A DNA stretch of 64,000 bases from Bradyrhizobium sp. BTAi1 (GCF_000015165.1 NC_009485.1:2892001-2956000), one strand, 5' to 3'. Shown: positions 25,547-34,749, numbered from the stretch's first letter. Numbers and translations are program-made. Notes: generated by a model not told the origin, from the sequence alone.

Positions 25547-28240
25547 ATGACCACTGTCGATCCGAAGCTGCGCACCGTGCGCACCGCCTGTCCTTATTGT
25601 GGCGTCGGCTGCGGCGTGCTCGCCACGCCCGATGGCAGCGGCGGCGCCGCCATCTCGGGCGATCCGGTGCATCCCGCCAATCTCGGCCGGCTCTGCTCCA
25701 AGGGCTCGGCGCTCGGCGAGACGCTCGGGCTGGAGAGCCGCCTGCTGTATCCGATGGTCCGCTGCAAGCACGGCCTGGAGCGGGTGGCGTGGAGCGATGC
25801 GCTCGATCACGTCGCGAGCCGTCTGAAGCACATCGTCGCCCGCGACGGCGAGGATGCGGTGGCGTTCTATCTCTCCGGCCAGATGCTGACCGAGGATTAT
25901 TACGTCGCCAACAAGCTGATGAAGGGCTTTCTCGGTTCGGCCAATGTCGACACCAATTCGCGCCTGTGCATGGCCTCCTCGGTCGCCGGCCATCGCCGCG
26001 CCTTCGGCAGCGATACCGTGCCCGGGAGTTATGAGGATCTCGACCAGGCCGATCTGCTGGTTTTCGTCGGCAGCAATGCCGCCTGGTGCCATCCGGTGCT
26101 GTACCAGCGCATGCTCGCCAACAAGCAGGGCCGTGGCGCGAAGTTCGTCGTCATCGATCCGCGCCGCACCGACACCGCCAGCGAAGCGGACCTGTTCCTT
26201 GGCCTGAAGCCGGGCACCGATGCAGCGCTGTTCTCCGGCCTGCTGGTGCATCTCGCCGACAGCGGCGCGCTCGATCGCGACTACATTGCCCGCCACACCA
26301 GCGGCTTCGACGAGACGCTCGCGCGCGCCCGCAGCCTCGCGGGCAGCGCTGCCGCCACCGCGCTCGCGACCGGCCTGTCCGAGACGGACGTGGCCGCCTT
26401 CTTCAAGCTGTTCCGCGAGACGCCCAAGGTCGTCACGCTGTATTCGCAGGGCGTCAACCAGTCGGCGCAGGGCACCGACAAGGTCAATGCCATCCTGAAC
26501 TGCCATCTCGCGACAGCGCGGATCGGCAGACCGGGCATGGGGCCGTTCTCCTTGACGGGCCAGCCCAATGCCATGGGCGGCCGTGAGGTCGGTGGCCTCG
26601 CCAACCAGCTCGCCGCCCATATGAGCTTCACGCCGCCGGAGATCGATCGGGTCCGCCGCTTCTGGAAGGCGCCCGATATCGCCACCCATGAGGGCTTGAA
26701 GGCGGTCGCGATGTTCGAGGCGATCGCGCGCGGCCAGATCAAGGCGCTGTGGGTGATCGGCACCAATCCGGCGGTGTCGCTGCCGGACGCCGATCTCGTC
26801 CGCGCCGCGCTGAAGAAGCTCGAATTGTTCGTCGTCTCCGAGAATGTCCGCTCCAACGACACGGTCGATGCCGGCGTGCATGTGCTGCTGCCCGCGCAGG
26901 CCTGGGGCGAGAAGTCGGGCACCGTCACCAATTCGGAGCGGCGCATCTCGCGGCAGCGCGCCTTCATGGCACCGGCCGGCGAGGCTAGGCCGGACTGGTG
27001 GATCCTGAGCGAGGTCGGCAAGCGGCTCGGCTTTGCACAGGCCTTCAACTACAACTCCGCGGCCGACGTGTTCCGCGAGCACGCCGCGCTGTCGGCGTTC
27101 GAGAACGAGGGCAGCCGCGATTTCGACATCGGCGCGCTGGCGACGCTGACGGATGAGGAATACGAGGCGATGGCGCCGGTGCAGTGGCCGGCGCGCGCCG
27201 GCAAGCCGCCCGAGCCGCGCGTCTTTGCCGACGGCAGCTTCTTTACCAACGACCGCAAGGCCCGCTTCGTCGCGCCTGACGTGCCGGCGCTGCGCAGCGA
27301 GACGACCGCCGCGCGGCCCTTGCGGCTGAATACTGGGCGTATCCGCGACCAGTGGCACACAATGACGCGCACGGGCCTTAGCCCACGGCTCTCGGCGCAT
27401 CTGCCGGAGCCGTTCGTCGAGGTCCATCCGGACGACGCGCTGCGCTACGGCCTGATGCATGACGGCTTTGCCAAGGTCACGACCGAGCATGGCCAGTGCA
27501 TCCTCAAAGTCGTCGTCAGCGAGCGCCAGCAGCGCGGCATGCTGTTCGCGCCGATCCATTGGAACGCGACCAACTCCTCGCATGGCCGCGTCGGCGCGCT
27601 GGTCGCCGCGCATACCGATCCGTTCTCCGGCCAGCCCGAGGCCAAGGCGACGCCGGCTGCGATCAGTCCCTATGAGTACGTGTTCCGCGGCTTCATCCTG
27701 TCGCGCAGCGAGCTGCCACTGCCGCCGAACCTGTGGTGGGTGCGCGCGACGGTGCCGGGCGGCTTCGGTTATCTGTTCGCCGACAATGGCGACCTCATGC
27801 GCTGGCCGGCCTGGTTCAAGGCGCGCGCCAGCGACGATGTCGCCGACTACATGGATGTCGGCGGCGGCGTCTATCGCGCCGCGTCCTTTGCCGGGGATCG
27901 CATCGAGACCTGCATGTTCGTCGGCCCCGGCCATGACGCCGGCGACTGGAACGTGGTGAAGACGATGTTCGCGGCCGACAGCCTCGACGACGAGCAGCGC
28001 CGCATGCTGCTGTCCGGCCGCGCGCCGGACGGGACAGGCGGCGGGCCGATCGTCTGTGCCTGCTTCGGCGTCGGCCGCGACACGATATGCGACGCGATCG
28101 CCTCCGGTGCGCGCACGCCCGCTGCGATCGGCGCGCGGCTCAAGGCCGGCACCAATTGCGGCTCCTGCATCCCGGAGATGAAGCGGCTGATCGCGCAGAC
28201 GGCGACGCAGGCTGCCGACGCGGTAAAGGTGGCGAGCTAG
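25547..28240 (+). CDS. nasC: Assimilatory nitrate reductase, catalytic subunit
   Basis: An 897-residue molybdopterin enzyme reducing nitrate to nitrite in the cytoplasm. The N-terminal [4Fe-4S] motif is CPYCGVGCGV with a fourth Cys in LCSKGSA. Mo-bis-MGD domains follow, with NSRLCMASSVAGH near the metal site. A C-terminal BFD-like [2Fe-2S] domain has CACFG and CGSCIPEMKRL, allowing direct electron entry from Flp. The ATG at 25547 is preferred; GTG 25526, overlapping the flp stop, is an alternative. No nitrite reductase gene follows, so nitrite must be handled by genes elsewhere. Confidence 0.95.
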   Translation: MTTVDPKLRTVRTACPYCGVGCGVLATPDGSGGAAISGDPVHPANLGRLCSKGSALGETLGLESRLLYPMVRCKHGLERVAWSDALDHVASRLKHIVARDGEDAVAFYLSGQMLTEDYYVANKLMKGFLGSANVDTNSRLCMASSVAGHRRAFGSDTVPGSYEDLDQADLLVFVGSNAAWCHPVLYQRMLANKQGRGAKFVVIDPRRTDTASEADLFLGLKPGTDAALFSGLLVHLADSGALDRDYIARHTSGFDETLARARSLAGSAAATALATGLSETDVAAFFKLFRETPKVVTLYSQGVNQSAQGTDKVNAILNCHLATARIGRPGMGPFSLTGQPNAMGGREVGGLANQLAAHMSFTPPEIDRVRRFWKAPDIATHEGLKAVAMFEAIARGQIKALWVIGTNPAVSLPDADLVRAALKKLELFVVSENVRSNDTVDAGVHVLLPAQAWGEKSGTVTNSERRISRQRAFMAPAGEARPDWWILSEVGKRLGFAQAFNYNSAADVFREHAALSAFENEGSRDFDIGALATLTDEEYEAMAPVQWPARAGKPPEPRVFADGSFFTNDRKARFVAPDVPALRSETTAARPLRLNTGRIRDQWHTMTRTGLSPRLSAHLPEPFVEVHPDDALRYGLMHDGFAKVTTEHGQCILKVVVSERQQRGMLFAPIHWNATNSSHGRVGALVAAHTDPFSGQPEAKATPAAISPYEYVFRGFILSRSELPLPPNLWWVRATVPGGFGYLFADNGDLMRWPAWFKARASDDVADYMDVGGGVYRAASFAGDRIETCMFVGPGHDAGDWNVVKTMFAADSLDDEQRRMLLSGRAPDGTGGGPIVCACFGVGRDTICDAIASGARTPAAIGARLKAGTNCGSCIPEMKRLIAQTATQAADAVKVAS

Positions 28241-28251
28241 TTCAGCGCCGC

Positions 28252-28333
28252 CATTGCGAGCGAAGCGACGCCATCCAGAGTCCCGCGACGACTCTGGATG
28301 GCTTTCGTCGTATGCGGCTCCTCGCAATGACGG
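28252..28333. repeat. Palindromic intergenic repeat, family A copy 2
   Basis: It begins CATTGCGAGCGAAGCGACG and ends CTCGCAATGACGG, with ATCCAGAGT/ACTCTGGAT arms near the centre. It lies just after nasC and may serve as its 3' structure. Confidence 0.82.
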
Positions 28334-28379
28334 AAGGAGGCAATCGACGCCATCAGCGCCATCCTCTATGTTCGCTGCC

Positions 28380-29219
28380 ATGAAGCACAAGACATTCGGA
28401 ACCGGCGGGGCCAGCGTCTCCGTCATCGGGCAGGGCACTTGGCATTTCGACTTCGGTGACCGCAGCCGCGCCATCGCGGCGCTTCGCCGCGGGCTGGAGC
28501 TGGGCGCCACCCACATCGACACCGCCGAGATGTATGGCGATGCCGAACTCATCATTGCCGAGGCCATCGCCGGGCGCCGCGACGAGGTGTTCCTGGTGTC
28601 CAAGGTGCTGCCGAGCAACGCCTCGCGCAAGGGCACCATCACCGCCTGCGAGCGCTCGCTGAAGCGGCTGAAGACGGACCGGCTCGACTGCTACCTGCTG
28701 CATTGGCCGGGGTCCTATCCGCTGGAGGACACCGTCGCCGCATTCGAGGAACTCAAGGCCGCCGGCAAGATCGCCTCCTGGGGCGTCAGCAATTTCGACG
28801 TCGACGATCTCGACGAATTGCTGGAGGTTGCCGGCGAGGGCAAGATTGCCTGCAACCAAGTGCTCTATCATCTGCAGGAGCGCGCCATCGAGCACGCGGT
28901 CATTCCCTGGTGCGGTCAGCACGGCGTCGCCGTGGTGGCCTATTCGCCGTTCGGCCATGATGATTTTCCGGAGCGCCGCAGCGCCGGCGGCGAGGTGCTG
29001 CAGCGCATCGCGGAGCAGCACGGGGCCACGCCGCGCCAGATCGCACTCGCCTTCCTGACCCGCGCCTCCTCGCTGCTCGCCATCCCCAAGGCCTCGCGCC
29101 CAGACCATGCCGAGGAGAATGCCGCTGCCGGGGACATCGCACTGACCGCCGCCGACATTGCTGCGATCGATCGTGCTTTTCCGCGCGGGCCGAAGCCGCG
29201 CGGTCTGCCCATGTTGTAG
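28380..29219 (+). CDS. Aldo/keto reductase
   Basis: A 279-residue NADPH-dependent oxidoreductase with a TIM-barrel fold. The catalytic tetrad is visible: Asp in THIDTAEMYGD, the Tyr in the same motif, Lys in VFLVSKVLP, and His in CYLLHWPG. The pattern GVSNFDVDDL and LAIPKASRPDHAEENAAA match the YeaE/2,5-diketogluconate reductase-like group. The substrate is unknown. Neither ATG 28380 nor ATG 28368 has a clear ribosome site; 28380 gives the usual family N-terminus. A family A repeat separates it from nasC. Confidence 0.88.
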   Translation: MKHKTFGTGGASVSVIGQGTWHFDFGDRSRAIAALRRGLELGATHIDTAEMYGDAELIIAEAIAGRRDEVFLVSKVLPSNASRKGTITACERSLKRLKTDRLDCYLLHWPGSYPLEDTVAAFEELKAAGKIASWGVSNFDVDDLDELLEVAGEGKIACNQVLYHLQERAIEHAVIPWCGQHGVAVVAYSPFGHDDFPERRSAGGEVLQRIAEQHGATPRQIALAFLTRASSLLAIPKASRPDHAEENAAAGDIALTAADIAAIDRAFPRGPKPRGLPML

Positions 29220-29371
29220 TGCAGCATCACGGAAAATTACGGATGTTTGCGACCTGGGCGCGTGGGCAATGCATAGATGCTGCCCGCTTTCAATGGGTTG
29301 TCGCGACGGCCTGATTGGCGTTTTGTCGCCACTCACCGATTCGTTTCGCCTTGAGATCCCCGAGTTCGACC

Positions 29372-30370
29372 GTGACCCCGCCACCGAGCGCGGCAGCCGC
29401 CGCGCGTCTCGACGACGTGCCGACGTCCCTGCCACAGAAGCCGCCAGTGGCGCGCAAGCGTGCGCCCGCGCGCACGGACCGGCCGTTCCGCGGGATTGCG
29501 CTGATCCTGCTGTCGACCGTGTTCCTCGGCACCTCCGACGTGACCGCCAAATATCTGTCGAAGACGCTGCCCGCGATCGAAATCACCTGGATCCGCTTCA
29601 CGGTGTTCGCGCTGATCATGGTGCCGGCGATGATCCCGGGCTCGCCGCTGTTTGCGATGCGCACCGAGCGGCTGCCATTCCAACTCCTGCGCGGCGTCGC
29701 TTTGCTCGGCTCGTCGATCTTCTTCATCACCGGTCTCGGCTATCTGCCGATCGCGGAAGCCTCCGCCACCGGCTTCGTCGCGCCGCTGTTCGTCACGGCG
29801 CTCTCGATCATCTTTCTCGGCGAGAAGGTCGGCCTGCGCCGCTGGATCGCGACCGCGGTCGGCCTGTGCGGCGTGCTGATCATCCTCCGGCCCGGCACCG
29901 GCGCGTTCCATCTCGCCGCTCTGTTCCCGATCGCCTCCGCCTTCTCCTGGGCCTGCACCCTGATCATGACGCGGATCATGAGCGGCCGCGAGCACGCCAT
30001 CACCATCATGACCTATTCGTCGATTGCCGGCCTGTGCCTGCTGTCGGCGATGGTGCCGTTCGTGTGGATCACGCCGTCATGGCAGGACATCGGCTTCGGC
30101 GTGCTGGTCGGCGTCGCCTCGACGATGGGGCAGTGGATCGTTGTGCTCGCGTTCCGCTACGCCGATGCCTCCGTGCTGGCGCCGTTCTCCTACACCCAGC
30201 TGCTGTGGGTCAGCCTGCTCGGCTTCTTCGTGTTCGGCGAGGTGCCGAGCATCTGGACCGTGGTCGGCGCCGCCTTCATCGTCTCCAGCGGTCTCTACAC
30301 CGCCCATCGCGAGCGCGTGCGCCGCTCGCAATTGCTGCAGGTTGCCGGCGAGAGTTCGCCGAATCCCTGA
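29372..30370 (+). CDS. EamA/DMT-family transporter
   Basis: A 332-residue membrane protein with ten predicted helices in two EamA repeats (about 40-165 and 175-310), preceded by a basic, Pro/Ala-rich cytoplasmic tail. The conserved end-of-repeat EAS/EKVG pattern is present (LPIAEASATGFVAPLFVTALSIIFLGEKVG and, in the second half, VLAPFSYTQLLWVSLLGF). Such proteins export amino acids or other small metabolites; the substrate is unknown. The start is uncertain: GTG 29372 is chosen, and a frame from 29315 adds 19 residues. Confidence 0.85.
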   Translation: MTPPPSAAAAARLDDVPTSLPQKPPVARKRAPARTDRPFRGIALILLSTVFLGTSDVTAKYLSKTLPAIEITWIRFTVFALIMVPAMIPGSPLFAMRTERLPFQLLRGVALLGSSIFFITGLGYLPIAEASATGFVAPLFVTALSIIFLGEKVGLRRWIATAVGLCGVLIILRPGTGAFHLAALFPIASAFSWACTLIMTRIMSGREHAITIMTYSSIAGLCLLSAMVPFVWITPSWQDIGFGVLVGVASTMGQWIVVLAFRYADASVLAPFSYTQLLWVSLLGFFVFGEVPSIWTVVGAAFIVSSGLYTAHRERVRRSQLLQVAGESSPNP

Positions 30371-30474
30371 GATCGTGACGATCCTTTCCGGCGCGAGGTC
30401 GAGCGGCTTGGAGCCGGCTTCCGCCGATGCTAGGTGTGCCCCGGACGAACAAGAACAACAGGGAGCACGCCGCC

Positions 30475-31647
30475 ATGATCGATCTGACGCCCGAGTCCAT
30501 GCTGCCCGACGATGGCACCAGCGGCACGCTGGTCGGCCGCATCTGGCGCCCCGACGTGGATGGCCCGGCGGTGGTCGCCGTCCGCGACGACGGCGTGTTC
30601 GACGTCACCTCGGCATTCCCGACCGTCAGCGCGCTGTGCGAGCAGGACGATCCCGCGACCGCGCTCCGCTCCATGGGCGGTCATCGGATCGGCGATCTCG
30701 CCGATATCCTCGCCAACACGCCGCCGGACCGCCGCGATCCCGCAAAGCCCTGGCTGCTGGCCCCGGTCGATCTCCAGGTGCTGAAGGCGGCCGGCGTCAC
30801 CTTTGCGATCTCGATGCTGGAGCGCGTCATCGAGGAACGTGCGCGCGGCAATCCGGCCTCGGCCGACGCCATCCGCAAGGAGGTGGTGCGGCTGGTCGGC
30901 GACGACTTCTCCAAGCTCAAGCCGGGATCGGAGCAGGCGATGCACCTCAAGCAGGTGCTGATCGAGCAGAACGCCTGGAGCCAGTATCTCGAGGTCGGCA
31001 TCGGCCCCGATGCCGAGGTCTTCACCAAGGCGCCGACGCTGTCGTCGGTCGGCACCGGCATGGATGCCGGGCTGCATCCGAAATCGACCTGGAACAATCC
31101 GGAGCCGGAGGTCGTGCTGGCGGTGTCGAGCCGCGGCAAAATCGTCGGCGCCACGCTCGGCAACGACGTCAATCTGCGCGACTTCGAGGGCCGCTCGGCG
31201 CTGCTCTTGTCCAAGGCCAAGGACAACAACGCCTCCTGCGCCATCGGCCCGCTGCTGCGCCTGTTCGACAAGGGCTTCACGCTGGATGATGTCCGCAAGA
31301 TGGATGTCGCGCTCACCGTGACCGGCAGCGATGGCTTCGTGCTCGATGGCCATTCCTCGATCTCGAAGATCAGTCGCGATCCGACGGATCTCGTCGCCCA
31401 GACCATCGGCGCCGTGCATCAATATCCCGACGGCTTCGCGCTGTTCCTCGGCACGATGTTCGCGCCCGTGAAGGATCGCGACGCGCCAGGCCAAGGCTTC
31501 ACCCATAAGCGCGACGACATCGTCACCATCTCCGCTCCGCAACTCGGCCGCCTCGTCAACCGCATGCGCAACAGCGACGAATGCGAGCCCTGGACCTTCG
31601 GCTTGGGCGCCCTGATGCGCAACCTGGCAAGGCGGAAGCTGATCTGA
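30475..31647 (+). CDS. Fumarylacetoacetate hydrolase-family protein (AraD1-like)
   Basis: A 390-residue FAH-fold enzyme. The acidic metal-binding region is NPEPEVVLAVSSRGKIVGATLGNDVNLRDFEGRSALLLSKAKD, where Glu-x-Glu and a later Asp bind the metal. The length and the preceding FAISMLERVIEERARG fit the AraD1-like group, some of which dehydrate 2-keto-3-deoxy sugar acids. That would connect it to the sugar-acid genes at 38-43 kb, but it is 7 kb away and this is inference. The ATG at 30475 has GGGAG 9 bp upstream. A repeat-rich intergenic region follows. Confidence 0.84.
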   Translation: MIDLTPESMLPDDGTSGTLVGRIWRPDVDGPAVVAVRDDGVFDVTSAFPTVSALCEQDDPATALRSMGGHRIGDLADILANTPPDRRDPAKPWLLAPVDLQVLKAAGVTFAISMLERVIEERARGNPASADAIRKEVVRLVGDDFSKLKPGSEQAMHLKQVLIEQNAWSQYLEVGIGPDAEVFTKAPTLSSVGTGMDAGLHPKSTWNNPEPEVVLAVSSRGKIVGATLGNDVNLRDFEGRSALLLSKAKDNNASCAIGPLLRLFDKGFTLDDVRKMDVALTVTGSDGFVLDGHSSISKISRDPTDLVAQTIGAVHQYPDGFALFLGTMFAPVKDRDAPGQGFTHKRDDIVTISAPQLGRLVNRMRNSDECEPWTFGLGALMRNLARRKLI

Positions 31648-31671
31648 GGCACGCCGCCTCCACACACACGA

Positions 31672-31818
31672 TGTCATTCCGGGGCGCGCGATAGCGCGCG
31701 CCCGGAATCCATACGCCGCGGCGGTGGTGAGTCCGCCGAGCTGAGTGGCGATCGTGCTTCACTACGCAGGGGCGTGGTTATGGACTCCGGGCTCGCGCTG
31801 CGCGCGCCCCGGAGTGAC
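31672..31818. repeat. Large imperfect palindrome, family B
   Basis: The left end reads GTCATTCCGGGGCGCGCG and the right end, reverse complemented, reads GTCACTCCGGGGCGCGCG. Each half also contains its own inner hairpin (GCGCGCGATAGCGCGCGC on the left). It resembles BIME-type extragenic repeats. Confidence 0.75.
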
Positions 31819-31845
31819 GTCAGAGGATGGCGAAACATCGCCGGG

Positions 31846-31968
31846 CCTCATGGTTCGAGACGCGCCGCAAGCGGCCCTCACCATGAGGGTTGAGAGGATC
31901 TCAGGCTCGAGCTCGCGCCACGCAATCAGCCCTCGTCCTGAGGAGCCCGCCGGGCGTCTCGAAGGACC
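31846..31968. repeat. Structured extragenic repeat, family E
   Basis: CCTCATGG/CCATGAGG (31846-31853, 31881-31888) forms one hairpin. TTCGAGACGC (31854-31863) also matches the reverse complement of GCGTCTCGAA further right, giving alternative pairing. I recall similar sequences in other Bradyrhizobium genomes, unverified here. Confidence 0.6.
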
Positions 31969-32057
31969 GCTGCAGGGCTCTGCCGGCCCGATGTCCGCTC
32001 ATGCTCGCGCCAGTGTCACGGAGTGACGGCGGACGTCGAGCTGCCGCCGTCGGCCCG

Positions 32058-33317
32058 TCACACAAGCCCTGACGCCGTCTGCCCGGCGGCGCGACGGGGG
32101 CGCTCCTGCAATTGTGCGGGATCGGCCAGCGCCCGTTCGCGCACCAGCGACAGCGCATGGTCGCGCTCGGCGGCCGTGCTACGCCGCGGTTCGGGACGGC
32201 GCAGGCCCAGATCGTCGTCGATCGGGTCCTTGGGCACCAGCGACAGCGCGCGCTCGAACGGATCGACCGAGGGTTCGCGGCCTTTGCCGCTGTCGCGGCT
32301 CGGCTCCGCCTCGGCCGGACGCCGTGCCACCAAGGTCTTGATGCGGCCGATCAGGCCGGACGGCGCCTCCGGCGGGGCGGAGTCGAACGGGTCGGCATAG
32401 AACGTCGCGCCGGCCTTCTCGACCATGCCGGCGAGCGCCGTGACCATGCGCGGCGAGCCGCAGGCATAGACGACATCGGAGGCCGTCAGTGTCGGCATCT
32501 GCGGCTCGATGCGCCCGGTGCGGATCGAGGGATGGTTGATCGGGCCTTCCTCCACGGTCGGAATGATCGTGACATTCGGCAGCCGCGCCAGCTGCGCCAG
32601 GATCGGCGTCATGTAGAGCTGCGGCAGCTTCTTGGCGCCGGCGATGATCACCATGGGCCGATTGCGGTTCTCGCGCAGCGCCATGGCGGCGATGGCCCAG
32701 ATCGGCGCGAAGCCGGTGCCGCTGCCGGCGAGGATCAGCCGGCCGGCGCCGCCTGGACGCAGGAACGCATGCCCATAGGGCCCCTGGATGCGCAGCCGGT
32801 GCCCCGGGCGGATGCCGCTGCCGAGCGCGGTCGTCACGCGGCCGCCGCGCACCTTCTTGATGTTGAGATGGATGACGCGGCCGCCGATGCGGCCGTCGAA
32901 CGACGCCGTCGGGCTGTAGGCGCGCGCCGGATAGCCGGCGAAGGTGAACTTGAAGTACTGACCCGGCAGATAGCTGATGCTCTTCTCGGGTGCGATCATC
33001 AGCTCCATGATGTCGGGCGCGACCTCGCGCAGGCCCACCAGCCGTGCCTTGCTGATGTCGATCTCCGGCACGTCCTCCACCTCGACGTCGAGGTCCGACA
33101 CCACGCGGGCCTGGCACGCATAGATCATGCCCTGCGTATGCGTCTCCCCGCACACGGTCTGGCCCTTGGCGACGTGAACCATGCAGGTGCCGCAGGTGCC
33201 GGCGCGGCAGTCGAACGGAATTTCGACGCCGTTGGCCAGCGCGCCGTCGAGCAGCACGTCACCCGCGCGGACGCGGAACTGGCGGCCTTTGACGGTGACG
33301 GTCCTGAAGTTCGACAT
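32058..33317 (-). CDS. Ferredoxin-NAD(P)H reductase with N-terminal 2Fe-2S domain
   Basis: A 419-residue electron-transfer protein. The N-terminal plant-type [2Fe-2S] domain has Cys37, Cys42, Cys45 and Cys68 (DCRAGTCGTC and ACQ). The FAD part has ARAYSPTAS and the nucleotide part has LILAGSGTGFAPIWAI and VYACGSPRMV. This order is found in oxygenase reductases, but no oxygenase is adjacent. Unusually, about 85 charged, Pro/Arg-rich residues follow the reductase core from about 335. It starts 55 bp after the membrane Fe-S gene, with GAGGAG as ribosome site, so the two form an operon likely induced at low oxygen by the upstream FNR/FixK boxes. Confidence 0.88.
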   Translation of the reverse strand: MSNFRTVTVKGRQFRVRAGDVLLDGALANGVEIPFDCRAGTCGTCMVHVAKGQTVCGETHTQGMIYACQARVVSDLDVEVEDVPEIDISKARLVGLREVAPDIMELMIAPEKSISYLPGQYFKFTFAGYPARAYSPTASFDGRIGGRVIHLNIKKVRGGRVTTALGSGIRPGHRLRIQGPYGHAFLRPGGAGRLILAGSGTGFAPIWAIAAMALRENRNRPMVIIAGAKKLPQLYMTPILAQLARLPNVTIIPTVEEGPINHPSIRTGRIEPQMPTLTASDVVYACGSPRMVTALAGMVEKAGATFYADPFDSAPPEAPSGLIGRIKTLVARRPAEAEPSRDSGKGREPSVDPFERALSLVPKDPIDDDLGLRRPEPRRSTAAERDHALSLVRERALADPAQLQERPRRAAGQTASGLV

Positions 33318-33372
33318 GGGCTACTCCTCGATCGATGACGCTGAGACTGTGGGAAGGCTTTAAGCCGCGGGA

Positions 33373-34554
33373 TCACGCCTTGCCGGGTGAGACGCGGATC
33401 AGGTTCTTGTTGGCGGTGCTCTCGAACCGGCTCGACCAATAGTTCGAGGCCATCACCGGCCGCTTCAGCCAGCTCACCTTCGGGTTACGCAGCACCAGGA
33501 ACCAGAAGAAGAACGGCGTCGTGACGAGATGTGAGACCAGCGGAAACCAGTCCGGCAGCAGCGAGGCCGGGCCGGGCAGGCGATACCAGTAGTAGGTGCT
33601 GATCGCGGCCGCCGCGAAGATGCGATGCATCCTGGTGCGGCTGGCCGGCTTGTAGCGCAGCACATGCTCGCCAATCTTGAAGAGGATGTAGCTGATGATG
33701 GCCGCGCCGAACGGCCAGACATAGGCGGTGATGATCTCGGCATGTCCGACCTGCTGCGGCGGATAGTCCGGCACCTGGAACCAGCCCCAGACGAAGCCCG
33801 GAAAACTGCCGATCAGGAAGTTGCCGAGGAACTGCTGCACCTTGGTCGGGACGCCCGCCGTCGGCGTCAGCTCGGGCGTCGAGTCCGGGCACGGATTGCT
33901 GCAGGCCTCGCAGATATTGCAGCGGGCGTTCTTGAAGGTGAGCGCCGGGTTGGTGCCATAGAGACGCTCGACCGGGTGGATGGGGCAGAGCGAGGTGCAC
34001 CAGCCCGAACGCATCTCGAACACCGATCCCATTGCGAACGCCATGAACGCAGCCGACAGCAGCATCAGCGCCGTCAGCGGACCGTCGACATTCAGCCCGA
34101 TGCGCCGCATCGGCACGACGATGAACAGCAGGGTCACGCCGATCACCGCCAAGGTCGCCGCGCCCCATTCCGGCATCCGGATGTTCTGCGAGATGCCCAT
34201 CTTGTTCGGCAGCAGATGGAAGGTCGCCATCGGGCAGATGTTGCGCCAGAGGCCCGGCGAGATCGTCACCAGCGCCGGCGCGATCGGAATCAGGAGATTC
34301 CACATCAGCGCGATGCCGAGCGGAGGAAAGAACAGCAGCAGATTCACCAGGAGCACGCCGACGATCAACATGACCGTCTGCATCGTCAGCCAGAACCGTC
34401 GCTCGGCCCGTCCGGTGCTGCGGCTGCCGGGCTGTGCCGCCGGCTGATACCGCGCGGGAGCCACTTTCACGGCCACATAAGCGAGCGGCCGGGCGTTTCC
34501 ATGATGCGAAGTGTAGTCGTGTCGGGACGAACGTTGGGCGCTGTTGTTTGGCAT
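33373..34554 (-). CDS. Membrane 4Fe-4S protein (NapH/NosR/CcoG-like)
   Basis: A 393-residue integral membrane protein with about six to seven helices. The cytoplasmic loop has a canonical [4Fe-4S] motif, Cys212-x2-Cys215-x2-Cys218-x3-Cys222-Pro. A CX3CP motif (Cys186, Cys190, in GWCTSLCPIHP) and an earlier ICPM (Cys107) resemble the NosR/NapH/CcoG group. It lacks the periplasmic FMN domain of NosR and the second ferredoxin domain of CcoG. A basic, disordered N-terminal tail of about 50 residues may mean a later true start. With the downstream reductase it could carry electrons between NAD(P)H and the quinone pool or a membrane acceptor; the partner is unknown. Confidence 0.82.
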   Translation of the reverse strand: MPNNSAQRSSRHDYTSHHGNARPLAYVAVKVAPARYQPAAQPGSRSTGRAERRFWLTMQTVMLIVGVLLVNLLLFFPPLGIALMWNLLIPIAPALVTISPGLWRNICPMATFHLLPNKMGISQNIRMPEWGAATLAVIGVTLLFIVVPMRRIGLNVDGPLTALMLLSAAFMAFAMGSVFEMRSGWCTSLCPIHPVERLYGTNPALTFKNARCNICEACSNPCPDSTPELTPTAGVPTKVQQFLGNFLIGSFPGFVWGWFQVPDYPPQQVGHAEIITAYVWPFGAAIISYILFKIGEHVLRYKPASRTRMHRIFAAAAISTYYWYRLPGPASLLPDWFPLVSHLVTTPFFFWFLVLRNPKVSWLKRPVMASNYWSSRFESTANKNLIRVSPGKA

Positions 34555-34749
34555 TGCTTTCCAGGACGCGTGTTGTTCTTCACGATCGCGCCGACCGCAC
34601 GAGCCCCGGATCTGGACTTGTTAGTCCGGCGATCCCGTTCGCTCGTGTCTCAGCGCATGCTGTGGTGCAGAATCTGACGGCGAGATGTGGCGCTTTTTGA
34701 CGGCCAATATGGACGTGTCTGGGCCATGCTGCGGTTGGCTTGCGGCCGT

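Larger units (their letters stand above)
31648..32057. other. Repeat-filled intergenic region
   Basis: The 410 bases lie between convergent genes and are mostly repeat sequence: a composite palindrome at 31672-31818 and another structured repeat at 31846-31968. I see no gene here. The structures probably act as bidirectional termination. Confidence 0.7.

Noticed and set aside
25361..28642. A 1093-codon open frame on the minus strand opposite nasC
   Set aside because: Antisense shadow of flp and nasC in GC-rich DNA; the product has no recognisable fold, and the plus-strand frames have complete motifs.
33373..34554. Calling the membrane Fe-S protein NosR or CcoG
   Set aside because: There is no periplasmic FMN-binding domain as in NosR and only one canonical 4Fe-4S motif, unlike CcoG; no nos or cco genes flank it.
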